Shown one piece after another: positions 8,303-16,583 of a stretch of DNA of 64,000 bases (positions are counted from its first letter, which is position 1; the number at the start of each line of letters is the position of its first letter). The notes beneath the pieces are model-generated. The model worked only from the letters and a program-made list of their open reading frames with translations, was not told where the DNA came from and did no database searches. The DNA is from Myxococcales bacterium. GTDB taxonomy: Bacteria > Myxococcota > Myxococcia > Myxococcales > Myxococcaceae. Made by a program: the position numbers and the translations under genes. Location: positions 1 through 64,000 of the forward strand of contig JADLDB010000099.1 in assembly GCA_020846875.1 (NCBI GenBank), read 5' to 3'.

Positions 8303-8331
8303 CGTCGGTCGTCAGATCCATCTGGTAGAAC

Positions 8332-8371
8332 TCGCGGCCGCGCATCGTCACGACACGGTGCGCGGCCGTGG
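8332..8371 (+). terminator. Very strong hairpin between rplI and dnaB (attenuator or weak terminator)
   Basis: A 14-bp stem pairs 8335-8348 with 8355-8368; the only non-Watson-Crick pair is one T-G. The loop is CACGAC, and two or three outer wobble or GC pairs extend the stem to about 17 bp. A short GTTTT run follows, then AAAGGAGG, the dnaB ribosome-binding site. The position suits partial termination or mRNA processing that separates ribosomal-protein output from helicase output. Confidence 0.55.
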
Positions 8372-8391
8372 TGTTTTCAAAGGAGGCATCG

Positions 8392-9747
8392 ATGAGCTTG
8401 ACTGGTCCGCAGGCCTACCAGGACGTCGCCGCCGAGCGCGCGCTGCTCGGGGCGATCATCACCGACAACGCGGTGCTGGCCAACGTGCAGGAGGTGGTGA
8501 TCGGCGAGGACTTCGCCAACGCCGCCCACTCCGACATCTTCGGCGCCATGGTGTCGCTCGATCAGCGCCAGGAGCGGATCGATCCCCTGACGCTGGCCGA
8601 GCAGCTCAAGGTGCTGGGCAAGCTGGCGTCGGTGGGCGGGCCCAGCTACCTGTCCACGCTGGACCAGGCGGTCCCCTTCTCTCAGAACGCGGTCGAGTAC
8701 GCGAAGATCATCAAGAACCAGTCCACCCGTCGATCCCTCGCCAACGCCGGCCGGGAGATCATGGAGCTGGCCAGCCAGGAGACGGGCGACGTCGCCGAGC
8801 TGATGGACGAGGCCGAGCGGAAGGTCTTCCACATCGCCCAGAAGCGCCGCACCGGCGACTTGAGGCCGATGAACGAGCTGATGGGCGAGGCGCTCGATCT
8901 GCTGGACAAGATGAAGCAGTCGAGCTCCGGCATCACCGGGACGGCCACCGGCTTCATCGATCTCGACAACCAGCTCACCGGCCTGCACGGGGGCGAGCTG
9001 ATCATCCTCGCGGCGCGGCCCGGCATCGGGAAGACCTCGCTGGCGATGAACATCGCCATCCACGTAGGCCTGCACGAGAAGCTGCCGGTGGCGATCTTCA
9101 GCCTCGAGATGCCGGCGGTGCAGCTGCTCACCCGCATGCTGGCCACCCACGCGCGCCTGGACATGAAGAAGCTGCGCGGCGGGCGGCTCGCCCCCAACGA
9201 AGAGGAGCGGATCAGCGAAGCCGCCAACGAGCTCTTCGGCCTGAAGATGTTCATCGACGACTCGGGCGGGCTGTCGTCCTTCGATCTGCGCGCCAAGGCC
9301 CGGCGGCTCAAGCAGAAGGAAGGGAAGATCGGCCTCATCGTCGTCGACTACCTCCAGCTCATGCACCAGAAGGGCAAGGTAGAGAGCCGGCAGCTCGAGG
9401 TGGCCGAGATCTCCCGCGCCTTGAAGCAGCTCGCCAAGGAGCTCGACACGCCGATCGTCGCGCTCAGCCAGCTCAACCGGAAGGTGGAGGAGCGCAAGGG
9501 CGGCAAGCCCATGCTGTCGGACCTGCGCGAGTCGGGCGCCATCGAGCAGGACGCCGACGTGGTGATGTTCATCCACCGGGACGACGAGGGCGACGAAGAG
9601 GGCGGCGGAGGCATGCAGAACCGCTCGGCGATCCCCGTGGAGCTGATCGTCGCCAAGCAGCGCAACGGCCCGGTCGGATCGATCGACCTGGTCTTCCTGC
9701 CCGAGCTGACCCGCTTCGAGAGCCGCTCCCGCGGCTGGCAGGAGTGA
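8392..9747 (+). CDS. dnaB: Replicative DNA helicase DnaB
   Basis: The 451-residue product has the DnaB N-terminal helical domain (AAERALLGAIITDN...DHHR-type region IFGAMVSL, residues about 10-115). A linker and a RecA-like domain follow, with Walker A ARPGIGKTS near residue 210, Walker B IGLIVVDYLQLM and ALSQLNRKVEER. DnaB forms the hexamer that unwinds DNA at the fork and recruits primase. The start at 8392 is set by AGGAGG five bases upstream; the longer frame runs back into the leader hairpin. No intein is seen. It is the last gene of the ribosomal operon. Confidence 0.97.
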   Translation: MSLTGPQAYQDVAAERALLGAIITDNAVLANVQEVVIGEDFANAAHSDIFGAMVSLDQRQERIDPLTLAEQLKVLGKLASVGGPSYLSTLDQAVPFSQNAVEYAKIIKNQSTRRSLANAGREIMELASQETGDVAELMDEAERKVFHIAQKRRTGDLRPMNELMGEALDLLDKMKQSSSGITGTATGFIDLDNQLTGLHGGELIILAARPGIGKTSLAMNIAIHVGLHEKLPVAIFSLEMPAVQLLTRMLATHARLDMKKLRGGRLAPNEEERISEAANELFGLKMFIDDSGGLSSFDLRAKARRLKQKEGKIGLIVVDYLQLMHQKGKVESRQLEVAEISRALKQLAKELDTPIVALSQLNRKVEERKGGKPMLSDLRESGAIEQDADVVMFIHRDDEGDEEGGGGMQNRSAIPVELIVAKQRNGPVGSIDLVFLPELTRFESRSRGWQE

Positions 9748-9794
9748 AGGGGCCTTGCGCGAAGCCCCCGGAAGGCTTTAGGGGAGTGCCTGGC

Positions 9795-10844
9795 ATGACT
9801 GTCCCCGCGATCACCGATCCGCAGGCCGTCCCGACGTACGCGCCCACCCCCTTCCAGCGGTGGATCGAAGGCCAGCTCTACGAGGCGAGGGACGCGGTCT
9901 TCGTGCGGCTGACGCTGAAGGCGACGGTGTTCGTCCTGCCGCTGATCGTCGCCCTCTACGTGCACTTCGCCTGGTGGCTGGTGCCGGTGCTGTGGGGCGT
10001 GCAGCTCGCCTTCTTCGGGCCGCCGGTGATCCTCATGCTGCACAACACCATGCACCGGCCCTTCTTCAAGAAGCACCGGTGGCTCAACCGCGCGCACCCG
10101 TACCTGATGAGCGGGCTGTTCGGCATTCCCACCGGCTACATGGAGCACCACGTCGGCATGCACCACGCAGAGAACAACCTGCGCGCCGATCTCTCGTCGA
10201 CGATGAAGTACCAGCGGGACAACTTCTTCCACTGGCTCGTCTACCTGTTCCGCTTCCTGCTCCTCATCCACGTCGAGTTGACGACGTACCTGGTGTCGAA
10301 GAAGCGCGGGGCGCTGGCGCGGCGAGCGATGGTGAGCGACTTCCTCCACGTGGCCGCGATGGTGGGGCTGTGCTTCGTCAACTGGCAGGCCACCGTGGCG
10401 GCCTTCATCGTCCCCTACTTCTTCATGCGCGGCGCGATGATGTGGGGCAACTGGGGCCAGCACGCCTTCGTCGACGCGTCGCGGCCCGGCGACAGCTATG
10501 TCAATTCCATCACCTGCATCAACTCGCCGTACAACCAGCGCTGCTTCAACGACGGGTACCACATCGGCCACCACGTGAAGCAGAACCGGCACTGGACGGA
10601 GCTGCCGCAGGACTTCCTGGACAACGCCGAGCGCTACGCGAAGGAAGGCTGCATCGTCTTCGAGGGGCTGGACTTCTTCATGGTGTCTTTCTTCCTCTTC
10701 CTGCGCCGCTACGACGTGCTGGCGAAGCACTTCGTGCGGCTGCCGGGCGACACCCGGACCGACGCGCAGGTCATCGAGTTCCTCAAGTCGCGCACGAAGC
10801 GGATCCCCGAGGACGTCCCCGAGGGCGTCGTGATGAACGCGTGA
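9795..10844 (+). CDS. Membrane-bound fatty acid desaturase/hydroxylase-family enzyme
   Basis: The 349-residue protein has the three histidine boxes of the membrane di-iron family: HNTMH (near 83), HHVGMHH (near 118) and YHIGHH (near 255). These lie between hydrophobic helices (e.g. VFVLPLIVALYVHFAWWLVPVLW, FIVPYFFMRGAMMW). Family members insert double bonds or hydroxyls into acyl chains or related lipids at the cytoplasmic membrane. ATG at 9795 follows GGGGAG. It begins 47 bp after dnaB but is functionally unrelated. The substrate and position of desaturation cannot be read from the sequence; a sterol or carotenoid substrate is possible. Confidence 0.88.
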   Translation: MTVPAITDPQAVPTYAPTPFQRWIEGQLYEARDAVFVRLTLKATVFVLPLIVALYVHFAWWLVPVLWGVQLAFFGPPVILMLHNTMHRPFFKKHRWLNRAHPYLMSGLFGIPTGYMEHHVGMHHAENNLRADLSSTMKYQRDNFFHWLVYLFRFLLLIHVELTTYLVSKKRGALARRAMVSDFLHVAAMVGLCFVNWQATVAAFIVPYFFMRGAMMWGNWGQHAFVDASRPGDSYVNSITCINSPYNQRCFNDGYHIGHHVKQNRHWTELPQDFLDNAERYAKEGCIVFEGLDFFMVSFFLFLRRYDVLAKHFVRLPGDTRTDAQVIEFLKSRTKRIPEDVPEGVVMNA

Positions 10845-10880
10845 CAGTGCCACCTTCAGGTTGACCATTCTTCGCCTCGC

Positions 10881-11810
10881 ATGCAGCCCTCGGTCGACTT
10901 CAAAGACCGCCTGATCCTCGTGGTCGACGATGACGAGCACACCCGCAACCTGTTGCGGGATCTCTGCGAGTCTGCCGGCTTTCGGGTGGCCACGGCCGAC
11001 GACGGCGTCGAGGCCACCGAGAAGATCACCGCCCACAAGCCGGACCTGGTGCTGCTCGACCTGATGATGCCCCGGCGCGACGGGTTCGCCGTGCTGCGCT
11101 GGGTCCGCGAGGACGCCCGGTACGCGGAGCTGCCGGTGATCATCCTCACCGCCATCGGCGAGATGGACGGGAAGATCCGCGGCATGGAGCTGGGCGCGGA
11201 CGACTACGTCACCAAGCCCTTCAAGCTGATCGAGCTGCAGACGCGCATCAACTCCGCCCTCACCGTGCGCGAGTACCGGCGCCGCCTGATGGACGCGGAA
11301 GAGGAGCTGTCCCAGTTCCGCGCGCTCGATCCCGTCACCGGCGCGGGCACGTACTCCCAGCTCAAGGCCAGCCTGGACGGAGAGCTGGCCCGCAGCCGCC
11401 GCTACGGCCGCCCCGCCGCCTGCCTGATGCTCGGCTTCGATGACTACCAGGCCCTGCGCTACGAGCTGGGCCGCGACGCGTCCGATCAATACCTGGCCCG
11501 CGCCGCCCAGGGCATCAACGGGTGCCTGCGCGGCGCCGATCGCCTCTTCCGCGTCGACACCGACGAGTTCGTGATCCTCCTCCCCGAGACGGATCTTTCC
11601 GGCGCCCGCGTGGTGGCCGAGCGGCTCAGCAGCGTCTTGAAGACGATCTCGGCCGACGGGCCCAACGGGAAGGTCGGCGTGGTGGCGCGCTTCGGCGGGG
11701 CCGTGTTCCCCCACGAGCGCGTGCGCACCACCGAGGATCTGTTGCGCGAAGCGAACCAGTCCTTCCGGGGGCTGCAGCAGAAGGCCGGGGCGTTGATCTT
11801 CGAGGCGTGA
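10881..11810 (+). CDS. Response regulator with degenerate GGDEF output domain
   Basis: The 309-residue protein has a receiver domain (acidic DDD at 16-18, phospho-acceptor D60 in LVLLDLMMPRRDG, K in YVTKPF). A short linker leads to a GGDEF-type fold recognisable by LDPVTGAGTYSQL and FRVDTDEFVILLPETDLSGA. The GG of GGDEF is replaced by DT (VDTDEF, near residues 226-231), and no RxxD inhibitory site is evident. By family knowledge such a domain should not make c-di-GMP; it may bind GTP or act as an interaction module. ATG at 10881 has no strong Shine-Dalgarno sequence. No histidine kinase is adjacent. Confidence 0.87.
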   Translation: MQPSVDFKDRLILVVDDDEHTRNLLRDLCESAGFRVATADDGVEATEKITAHKPDLVLLDLMMPRRDGFAVLRWVREDARYAELPVIILTAIGEMDGKIRGMELGADDYVTKPFKLIELQTRINSALTVREYRRRLMDAEEELSQFRALDPVTGAGTYSQLKASLDGELARSRRYGRPAACLMLGFDDYQALRYELGRDASDQYLARAAQGINGCLRGADRLFRVDTDEFVILLPETDLSGARVVAERLSSVLKTISADGPNGKVGVVARFGGAVFPHERVRTTEDLLREANQSFRGLQQKAGALIFEA

Positions 11811-11829
11811 GGAGGGAGCTGCTCCCGGC

Positions 11830-12873
11830 TCACCCGCTGACGCCGTAGGTCCAGTGCCAGTACTCGCCGGACACGGTGTTGCGGAAGCCGAAGCGCCCGG
11901 CGTTGGCGCTCAACCAGGCGAAGGCGCGCGTGCCGTAGCCGCCGACGCCGCCGAGGTCCACGGCCACCCCGCCCTGGTGGTTGGAGTAGCCGGGAGGCGC
12001 CGCGAGGTTGCCCTGGCCGGACAGGTAGAGCTGGTAGAGGCGCCGCTGCTCGGCCATCGAGCGGAAGCCGCTCACCGCGGAGAGGCTGACGCCGGCCCGG
12101 TGGGCGGCCTTCACCATCTTCTTGTAGGCGCGGGCCGCGTCCGCGCGCAGCGCCTCGCCGTTGCCCACCGACACCACCCTGATGGGGCGAGGCGAGCCGT
12201 TGACGTAGCCGACGACGCGCCGCCCCGGGCGGATGACGTGGTCCACGGGGTCCAGGCCCAGCGCCCGGCGCGCGCGGTTGGTCTGCCGGAGGCCCATGCG
12301 GTACTCGGCCGGGCGCAGGTGGTCGAGCGCGCGGCGCCGCACGTCCTTGACGCGCTCCTTGTCCCGGGCGATCTCCCGTCGATCCCCTCGCACCTCGCGC
12401 TTGTCCTGCCGCACCTCGCGGCGGGTGTCCTCGAGGCGCTCGCGCCCGCGCGCCAGCCCCGCCACGCCACCGGCGATCTCCTGCTGCTTGCCATCGAGGC
12501 GGGCGTCGAAGCTGTCCACGAGCTTCTGGCGGCGCGCGCCGAGCGCCTCGAGCTGCGTCGCCAGCGCCGGATCGCCCTGGCCAGTGAGCGGATCGATGGT
12601 GGCGTCGTACGCAGCCTCAAGCGCCTGCCGCCGCTCGTCCACCTGGGCCAGCCGCGCTCGCCGCGCGTCGCGCAGGTGGGAGAGATCCTTCCGGTCGCCC
12701 TTGAGCTCCTTCCTGGCGTCCTCGAAGGCGTCGCGCTGCCGCTCCAGCCGCCGGCGGTCCTGCTTGAGCTCGCGGCGATCCTCCTTCAGCTCCCGGCGAT
12801 CCTTGGTCAACTCCCGGTGCGCCCCCCGGAGGTGGCGGAGATCCTTCATCAAGCGGCGAATGGGTGAGGCCAT
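11830..12873 (-). CDS. M15-family peptidoglycan D,D-peptidase with charged coiled-coil N-terminus
   Basis: The 347-residue protein (from ATG 12873) ends in an M15B/VanY-type domain: SGFRSMAEQRRLY, then SNHQGGVAVDLGG (zinc His and Asp, SxHxxGxAxD) and GEYWHW (catalytic Glu and zinc His). The first 190 residues are extremely charged with seven-residue repeats of the DRRELKE type, interrupted once by a neutral segment, predicting long antiparallel coiled coils. No signal peptide or membrane segment is visible, although the presumed substrate is periplasmic murein. A GTG at 12957 would add 28 residues, but those codons look non-coding. The ribosome-binding position is occupied by a hairpin. Confidence 0.82.
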   Translation of the reverse strand: MASPIRRLMKDLRHLRGAHRELTKDRRELKEDRRELKQDRRRLERQRDAFEDARKELKGDRKDLSHLRDARRARLAQVDERRQALEAAYDATIDPLTGQGDPALATQLEALGARRQKLVDSFDARLDGKQQEIAGGVAGLARGRERLEDTRREVRQDKREVRGDRREIARDKERVKDVRRRALDHLRPAEYRMGLRQTNRARRALGLDPVDHVIRPGRRVVGYVNGSPRPIRVVSVGNGEALRADAARAYKKMVKAAHRAGVSLSAVSGFRSMAEQRRLYQLYLSGQGNLAAPPGYSNHQGGVAVDLGGVGGYGTRAFAWLSANAGRFGFRNTVSGEYWHWTYGVSG

Positions 12874-12876
12874 GGT

Positions 12877-12896
12877 TCCGAAGTGTCGGCTTCGGA
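12877..12896 (-). promoter_or_regulatory. Hairpin at the ribosome-binding position of the M15 peptidase gene
   Basis: TCCGAAG (12877-12883) and CTTCGGA (12890-12896) form a perfect 7-bp stem with a 6-nt loop. It lies 3 nt before the proposed ATG at 12873, and no purine-rich Shine-Dalgarno sequence is present. It may control translation, or mark a different true start. Confidence 0.4.
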
Positions 12897-12959
12897 CACA
12901 CTCGGGTTTCAAGAGGCCACGGCAAGGGGCCTTACGTTTTCGCGGTATTTTCGTCACGC

Positions 12960-12995
12960 CTCTCCGCGGCGCCTCGAGGGGGCGTCGTCGGAGAG
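12960..12995 (-). terminator. Stem-loop after the CglD-like gene
   Basis: CTCTCCG (12960-12966) pairs perfectly with CGGAGAG (12989-12995). Inner CG and CGCC/GGCG pairs extend the stem to about 13 bp around a 7-nt loop. It begins 13 nt past the stop of the large lipoprotein gene. No T-run follows on the minus strand, so termination would need Rho, or the stem may protect the 3' end. Confidence 0.45.
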
Positions 12996-13008
12996 AGCCG
13001 CTGCTGCC

Positions 13009-16000
13009 TCAGTTGATGCCGCCCGTGCAGGAGCAGACCGACTGGTTGCAGGTGTCGCCCGGCTGGCAGCCACCGCAGTTGGGCTTGCACACGCAGGTGC
13101 AGGTGGCCGGATCGGCGTCATAGGTCGGGCCGCAGTTGAGGGCCGCCGTGTCACACACGCAGCCGCACACCCCCGCGCCGTTCTGGAAGCGGTAGCCGGG
13201 CGGGCACGACGCCGTCTGCTTGCACTCGCAGGCGCAGGCCGTCACGTTGCACTGCTGGAACGGCGAGCAGGTGCCGCCGCAGTCCTGGGTGCAGACGTAG
13301 TCACAGACCAGCCGGTTGGTGTCGCACACCCTGCCCGGCGGAGGCGTCCCGCCGCAGTTGGCCGGGCACTCGCAGACGTTCGTCATGAAGTTGCAGGCCA
13401 GCCGGCCGCGGCAGAAGTCTGGATCGGCCGGATCGTAGTAGGTGGTGTCCTGGCTGCAGGGCGGCGGGTTGCCTGACGGGTTGGGCGTGTTGTCCACCCA
13501 GTACCGGTACGACACCGCCGCGGCCATGGTGGTGGACCCCGGCCGGCACGCCCCGAAGAAGGAGATGGTGCGGTTGATCCCGTCGAAGTCGAAGCCGTTC
13601 ATCCGGCTGCGGGGAATGTCGTCCTTGTTGCACATGGTGCCGTCCAGCACGACGTCCATCGCCACCTTCACCGAGGCCCCGATGGGCGGCTTCTGCATGC
13701 GGTAGCCCGCCGCCGCGATCGACGACTGGACGATCGCCGCCATGGTGGTCTGGATCGACGCGGTGTTGTTGATCGCCCCGCGAATGCCGCCCGTGGCCGT
13801 CGTCACCTGCGGCGTGCGCTGCGGGTTGTTCTGCGTCTCACCGTTGCAGTTGGCGCCCGTCGGACAGACGATCGCGTGCACCGGCACGTTCACGTTGAGG
13901 CGATTCTTGGTCCCCGTGCCCTGCGCGGTGAAGAAGGTGACGAAGTTCTGGATGTTCTCGCGGGGCGAGCCGGTGGAGGTGTACCCGGACGTCTGATCGT
14001 CGGCGTCGCCGAGGATGATCACCGCCAACTGCGCGTCGGAGCGCACCCGGTTCACCTGCTCCGTCATCGGCAGCGGCAGCACGGTGACGTCGTCGACCGA
14101 CTTCCGCGCCGCGCCCAGCACGCCCTCGGTGCCGCTGCCGCCGATCCCCACCCAACACCCTCCGTTGGCGCCGTTGGGATCGCCGCCGTTGGAGTCGCAC
14201 GCCGGGAAGGGCATGGGCACGGTCCGGCAGGTGCCGCCGGTACAGGTGCTGTTCTGCGTCAGCCACGCCCGGAACTGGTTGATGTTGCGTGTGAAGCCGC
14301 GCCGCACGCTGCGGTTGTTGCTGGTGCCGGTGAGGTGGTACTCGCTCGTCACCAGCGCGATCCGCCAGTCCAGCGTGGAGTTCCCCAGCGCCGTGGCCAT
14401 CGCCCCGGCCGCGTCCGCCAGGGCCTGCTGGCTGCCGGCCATGGAGCACGAGTCGTCCACCACCACCAGGAAGTCCACCTTCCCGCTCGCCGGCGCGAAG
14501 GTTTCGCACTGGTAGGCGTTGTAGTCGCCAAACTGCGCCACCGCCGAGCCGCCCGCGGTGTCGCTCATCACGAAGAGGGGCGCGCCGTTGTAGGCGGCCA
14601 GAGGGGTGAGCGCGACGATCACCACCACCGCCGAGTTGGTGCGGTGCAGGTACTCCACCTGCACCTTGAAAGGGCCGGTGCCGCCGCCGGCGCCCATCAG
14701 CGAACCCGCGCCGGTACCCACCATGGCCTCGGCGATCGCGTTGGCGTGGGTCTTCACGTCTGCCCCGGCCGCCTGATCATAGAAGGCCTGCAGCGCGGGG
14801 ATCGCGTCCCAACTGGTGAAGGTCTGGGTGATCTCGTTGGACAGGGCGCCCAGGCCGGCCAGCACCGGCTTCAAGGCCGCTTCGTCGTCGGTGGGCGTCG
14901 TCGCCATGCCCGGCGCCGCCTGCCGCCAGGCGAGGAAGGCCGTCCCGTTCATCGGATCGAAGCCGATCAGCCCCTTCACCGAGCCGCCCACGGACATGGT
15001 GCGGATCTCCGTGTAGGTGGCGGGCAGGCCAAGCTGCAGATCGGGCAGCGCCTCGCCCCGGAACAGCACGGGCCTCAGGTTCATCACCGTGCAGACCTGG
15101 CCGGCGGGGCCAGTGCCGTCCGCCATGTTGTTGGGGTCCAGCTCCCCCGGATCCACGCGGCCGTTCTGGTTGGTGTCCTCGGCGCCGTCGTCGATGCCGT
15201 CACCGTCGGAGTCGCGGTTGGTCGGGTTGGTGGTGGTGCCGGGATCCAGATCCACCGGCACGTTCATACACAGCGTGGCGTCGGCGATGTTGGCGGTGAC
15301 CAGGCCTGTCTCCACGCCGTCGGACAGCCCGTCGCCATCCGTGTCCAGGCGGCGCGGATCCGTCTCGCCCAGATCCACCATGCCGTTGGCGTTCTGATCC
15401 TCGCCGCGGATCATCCCCTGGGTGGGCCCGTCGAGCAGCCCGTCGCAGTCCGTGTCGCGGCGCAGCGGGTTGGTCTCGCCCGGGTCGAGGAAGCCGTTGT
15501 GGCTCGCGTCCTCCACGCCGTCACGCAGGCCGTCCCCGTCGGTGTCGGCGTTCATCGGATCCGTCTCGCCCGGATCCACCGTGCCGTTCTGGTTCTTGTC
15601 CTCGACGCGGTTGGGGAGCCCGTCCATATCCGAGTCGGGGTTGTTGGACGGCCCGCAGTCGGTGGCCAGGTTGGGATCGGTCTCTCCCGTGTCCACGGTG
15701 CCGTTCTGGTTGGCGTCCTCCGCGCCGTCGAGGCAGGTGTCGCCGTCGGTGTCGTTGCGCAGGGGGTCGGTCATCGTCACCGTGACCTCGACGCCGTCGT
15801 TGATGAAGTCACCGTCGGTGTCCTTGCGCCGGGGATCCGTCTCCCCCGCGTCCACCGCGCCGTTGTGGTTGGCGTCCTCGGCCCCGTCGTTGAGCCCGTC
15901 GAAGTCCGTGTCGGGGTTGTTGGCGTCGGTCTCGGTGGGCTCGGCGCGGCCGTTGTGATCGACGTCCTCCGTGCCGTCGGGGATCCCGTCCCCGTCCGAG

Positions 16001-16455
16001 TCCGTCTCGGTGGGGTTGGTGCGGCTGGTCGGATCCGCGTCACCCGCGAAGGTGCAGCGGGGATCGACCGAGGACACCCGCCCCGCTTCGATGCCGTCGA
16101 TGATCCCGTCGCTGTCCGTGTCCGGGTTGGCCGGGTTGGTGCGCTTGCCGCCCGGGTAGATGTTGCCGAACTCTTCAGCGTCGTTGAGCCCGTCGCAGTC
16201 CGAGTCCTTCAGCGGGTTCTGCGGATCGTTCGGATCGACGATGATGGTGCCGCCGCCGCCTGTGCCCCCGCCGCCAGCGCCGCCGCCTCCGCCGCCGCCC
16301 GTTCCGCCTCCGGTCACGCCGCCGCCCGTGCCGCCTCCCCCGCCGTCCGGGTTGGAGGGTGGTGTTGAACAATTGCAGCCCGCGAGCATGACGGACAGCA
16401 CGGCAACCCACACGCCGCGCAGCAGCGTGGTCCTTCGAAGGTGAATGTCACTCAT
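13009..16455 (-). CDS. cglD: Large VWA/thrombospondin-type-3 lipoprotein, CglD-like
   Basis: The 1148-residue protein starts with a lipoprotein signal (VMLAGC, Cys27), then a Gly-rich linker (about 40-75). About 370 residues of Asp-rich calcium-binding repeats follow (DSDGDGIPDG...DxNxNGxxDPGETDP, TSP3 type). A von Willebrand A-like domain has a MIDAS motif DDSCS near residue 665. A cysteine-rich C-terminal third has repeats of the form CxxxCGGxCxPxxxCN. This architecture matches, from memory, the Myxococcus xanthus adventurous-gliding lipoprotein CglD, a calcium-dependent surface protein; CglB is much shorter. The start at 16455 is chosen because the signal peptide begins there. The longer frame adds nothing protein-like. 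Orthology should be tested by reciprocal search. Confidence 0.7.
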   Translation of the reverse strand: MSDIHLRRTTLLRGVWVAVLSVMLAGCNCSTPPSNPDGGGGGTGGGVTGGGTGGGGGGGAGGGGTGGGGTIIVDPNDPQNPLKDSDCDGLNDAEEFGNIYPGGKRTNPANPDTDSDGIIDGIEAGRVSSVDPRCTFAGDADPTSRTNPTETDSDGDGIPDGTEDVDHNGRAEPTETDANNPDTDFDGLNDGAEDANHNGAVDAGETDPRRKDTDGDFINDGVEVTVTMTDPLRNDTDGDTCLDGAEDANQNGTVDTGETDPNLATDCGPSNNPDSDMDGLPNRVEDKNQNGTVDPGETDPMNADTDGDGLRDGVEDASHNGFLDPGETNPLRRDTDCDGLLDGPTQGMIRGEDQNANGMVDLGETDPRRLDTDGDGLSDGVETGLVTANIADATLCMNVPVDLDPGTTTNPTNRDSDGDGIDDGAEDTNQNGRVDPGELDPNNMADGTGPAGQVCTVMNLRPVLFRGEALPDLQLGLPATYTEIRTMSVGGSVKGLIGFDPMNGTAFLAWRQAAPGMATTPTDDEAALKPVLAGLGALSNEITQTFTSWDAIPALQAFYDQAAGADVKTHANAIAEAMVGTGAGSLMGAGGGTGPFKVQVEYLHRTNSAVVVIVALTPLAAYNGAPLFVMSDTAGGSAVAQFGDYNAYQCETFAPASGKVDFLVVVDDSCSMAGSQQALADAAGAMATALGNSTLDWRIALVTSEYHLTGTSNNRSVRRGFTRNINQFRAWLTQNSTCTGGTCRTVPMPFPACDSNGGDPNGANGGCWVGIGGSGTEGVLGAARKSVDDVTVLPLPMTEQVNRVRSDAQLAVIILGDADDQTSGYTSTGSPRENIQNFVTFFTAQGTGTKNRLNVNVPVHAIVCPTGANCNGETQNNPQRTPQVTTATGGIRGAINNTASIQTTMAAIVQSSIAAAGYRMQKPPIGASVKVAMDVVLDGTMCNKDDIPRSRMNGFDFDGINRTISFFGACRPGSTTMAAAVSYRYWVDNTPNPSGNPPPCSQDTTYYDPADPDFCRGRLACNFMTNVCECPANCGGTPPPGRVCDTNRLVCDYVCTQDCGGTCSPFQQCNVTACACECKQTASCPPGYRFQNGAGVCGCVCDTAALNCGPTYDADPATCTCVCKPNCGGCQPGDTCNQSVCSCTGGIN
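15130..16210 (-). repeat. Tandem calcium-binding (TSP3-type) repeats in the CglD-like gene
   Basis: About eleven degenerate units of roughly 30-35 residues alternate DTDGDGxxDGxE with DxNxNGxxDPGETDP. At DNA level the pieces ccgtcg-gtgtc and cccggatccaccg-type blocks recur on the plus strand at about 90-110 bp spacing. The region is a likely site of repeat-number change by recombination. Confidence 0.7.
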
Positions 16456-16508
16456 AGTCTGGCTCGGGGCTCCCGCTTTCGTGTCTCGGCCCGGAACTAA
16501 CGCTGACC

Positions 16509-16514
16509 AGTATA
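16509..16514 (-). promoter_or_regulatory. Candidate -10 element of the CglD-like gene
   Basis: TATACT (minus strand) lies 53 bp before the start codon, in the 128-bp gap after the amidotransferase gene. It matches the consensus in 5 of 6 positions. No convincing -35 is seen at 16-18 bp upstream, so an activator or extended -10 would be needed. Confidence 0.35.
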
Positions 16515-16583
16515 GACGCCACCCCTCACCGAGGGCAGTTTGCGGCCACACGCCCGCCACAGGCATGTAGGTCCGTGTCGGCG

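Noticed and set aside
12874-12957. Extended start of the M15 peptidase at GTG 12957
   Set aside because: The extra 28 codons use A/T-ending codons unlike the genome and would run through the hairpin at 12877-12896. I kept ATG 12873, though GGAGAGG before the GTG leaves some doubt.
16160-16444. Proline-rich plus-strand frame opposite the start of the CglD-like gene
   Set aside because: It is the antisense of the Gly-rich linker; poly-Gly codons read as poly-Pro on the other strand. The same explains the frame at 36932-37333.
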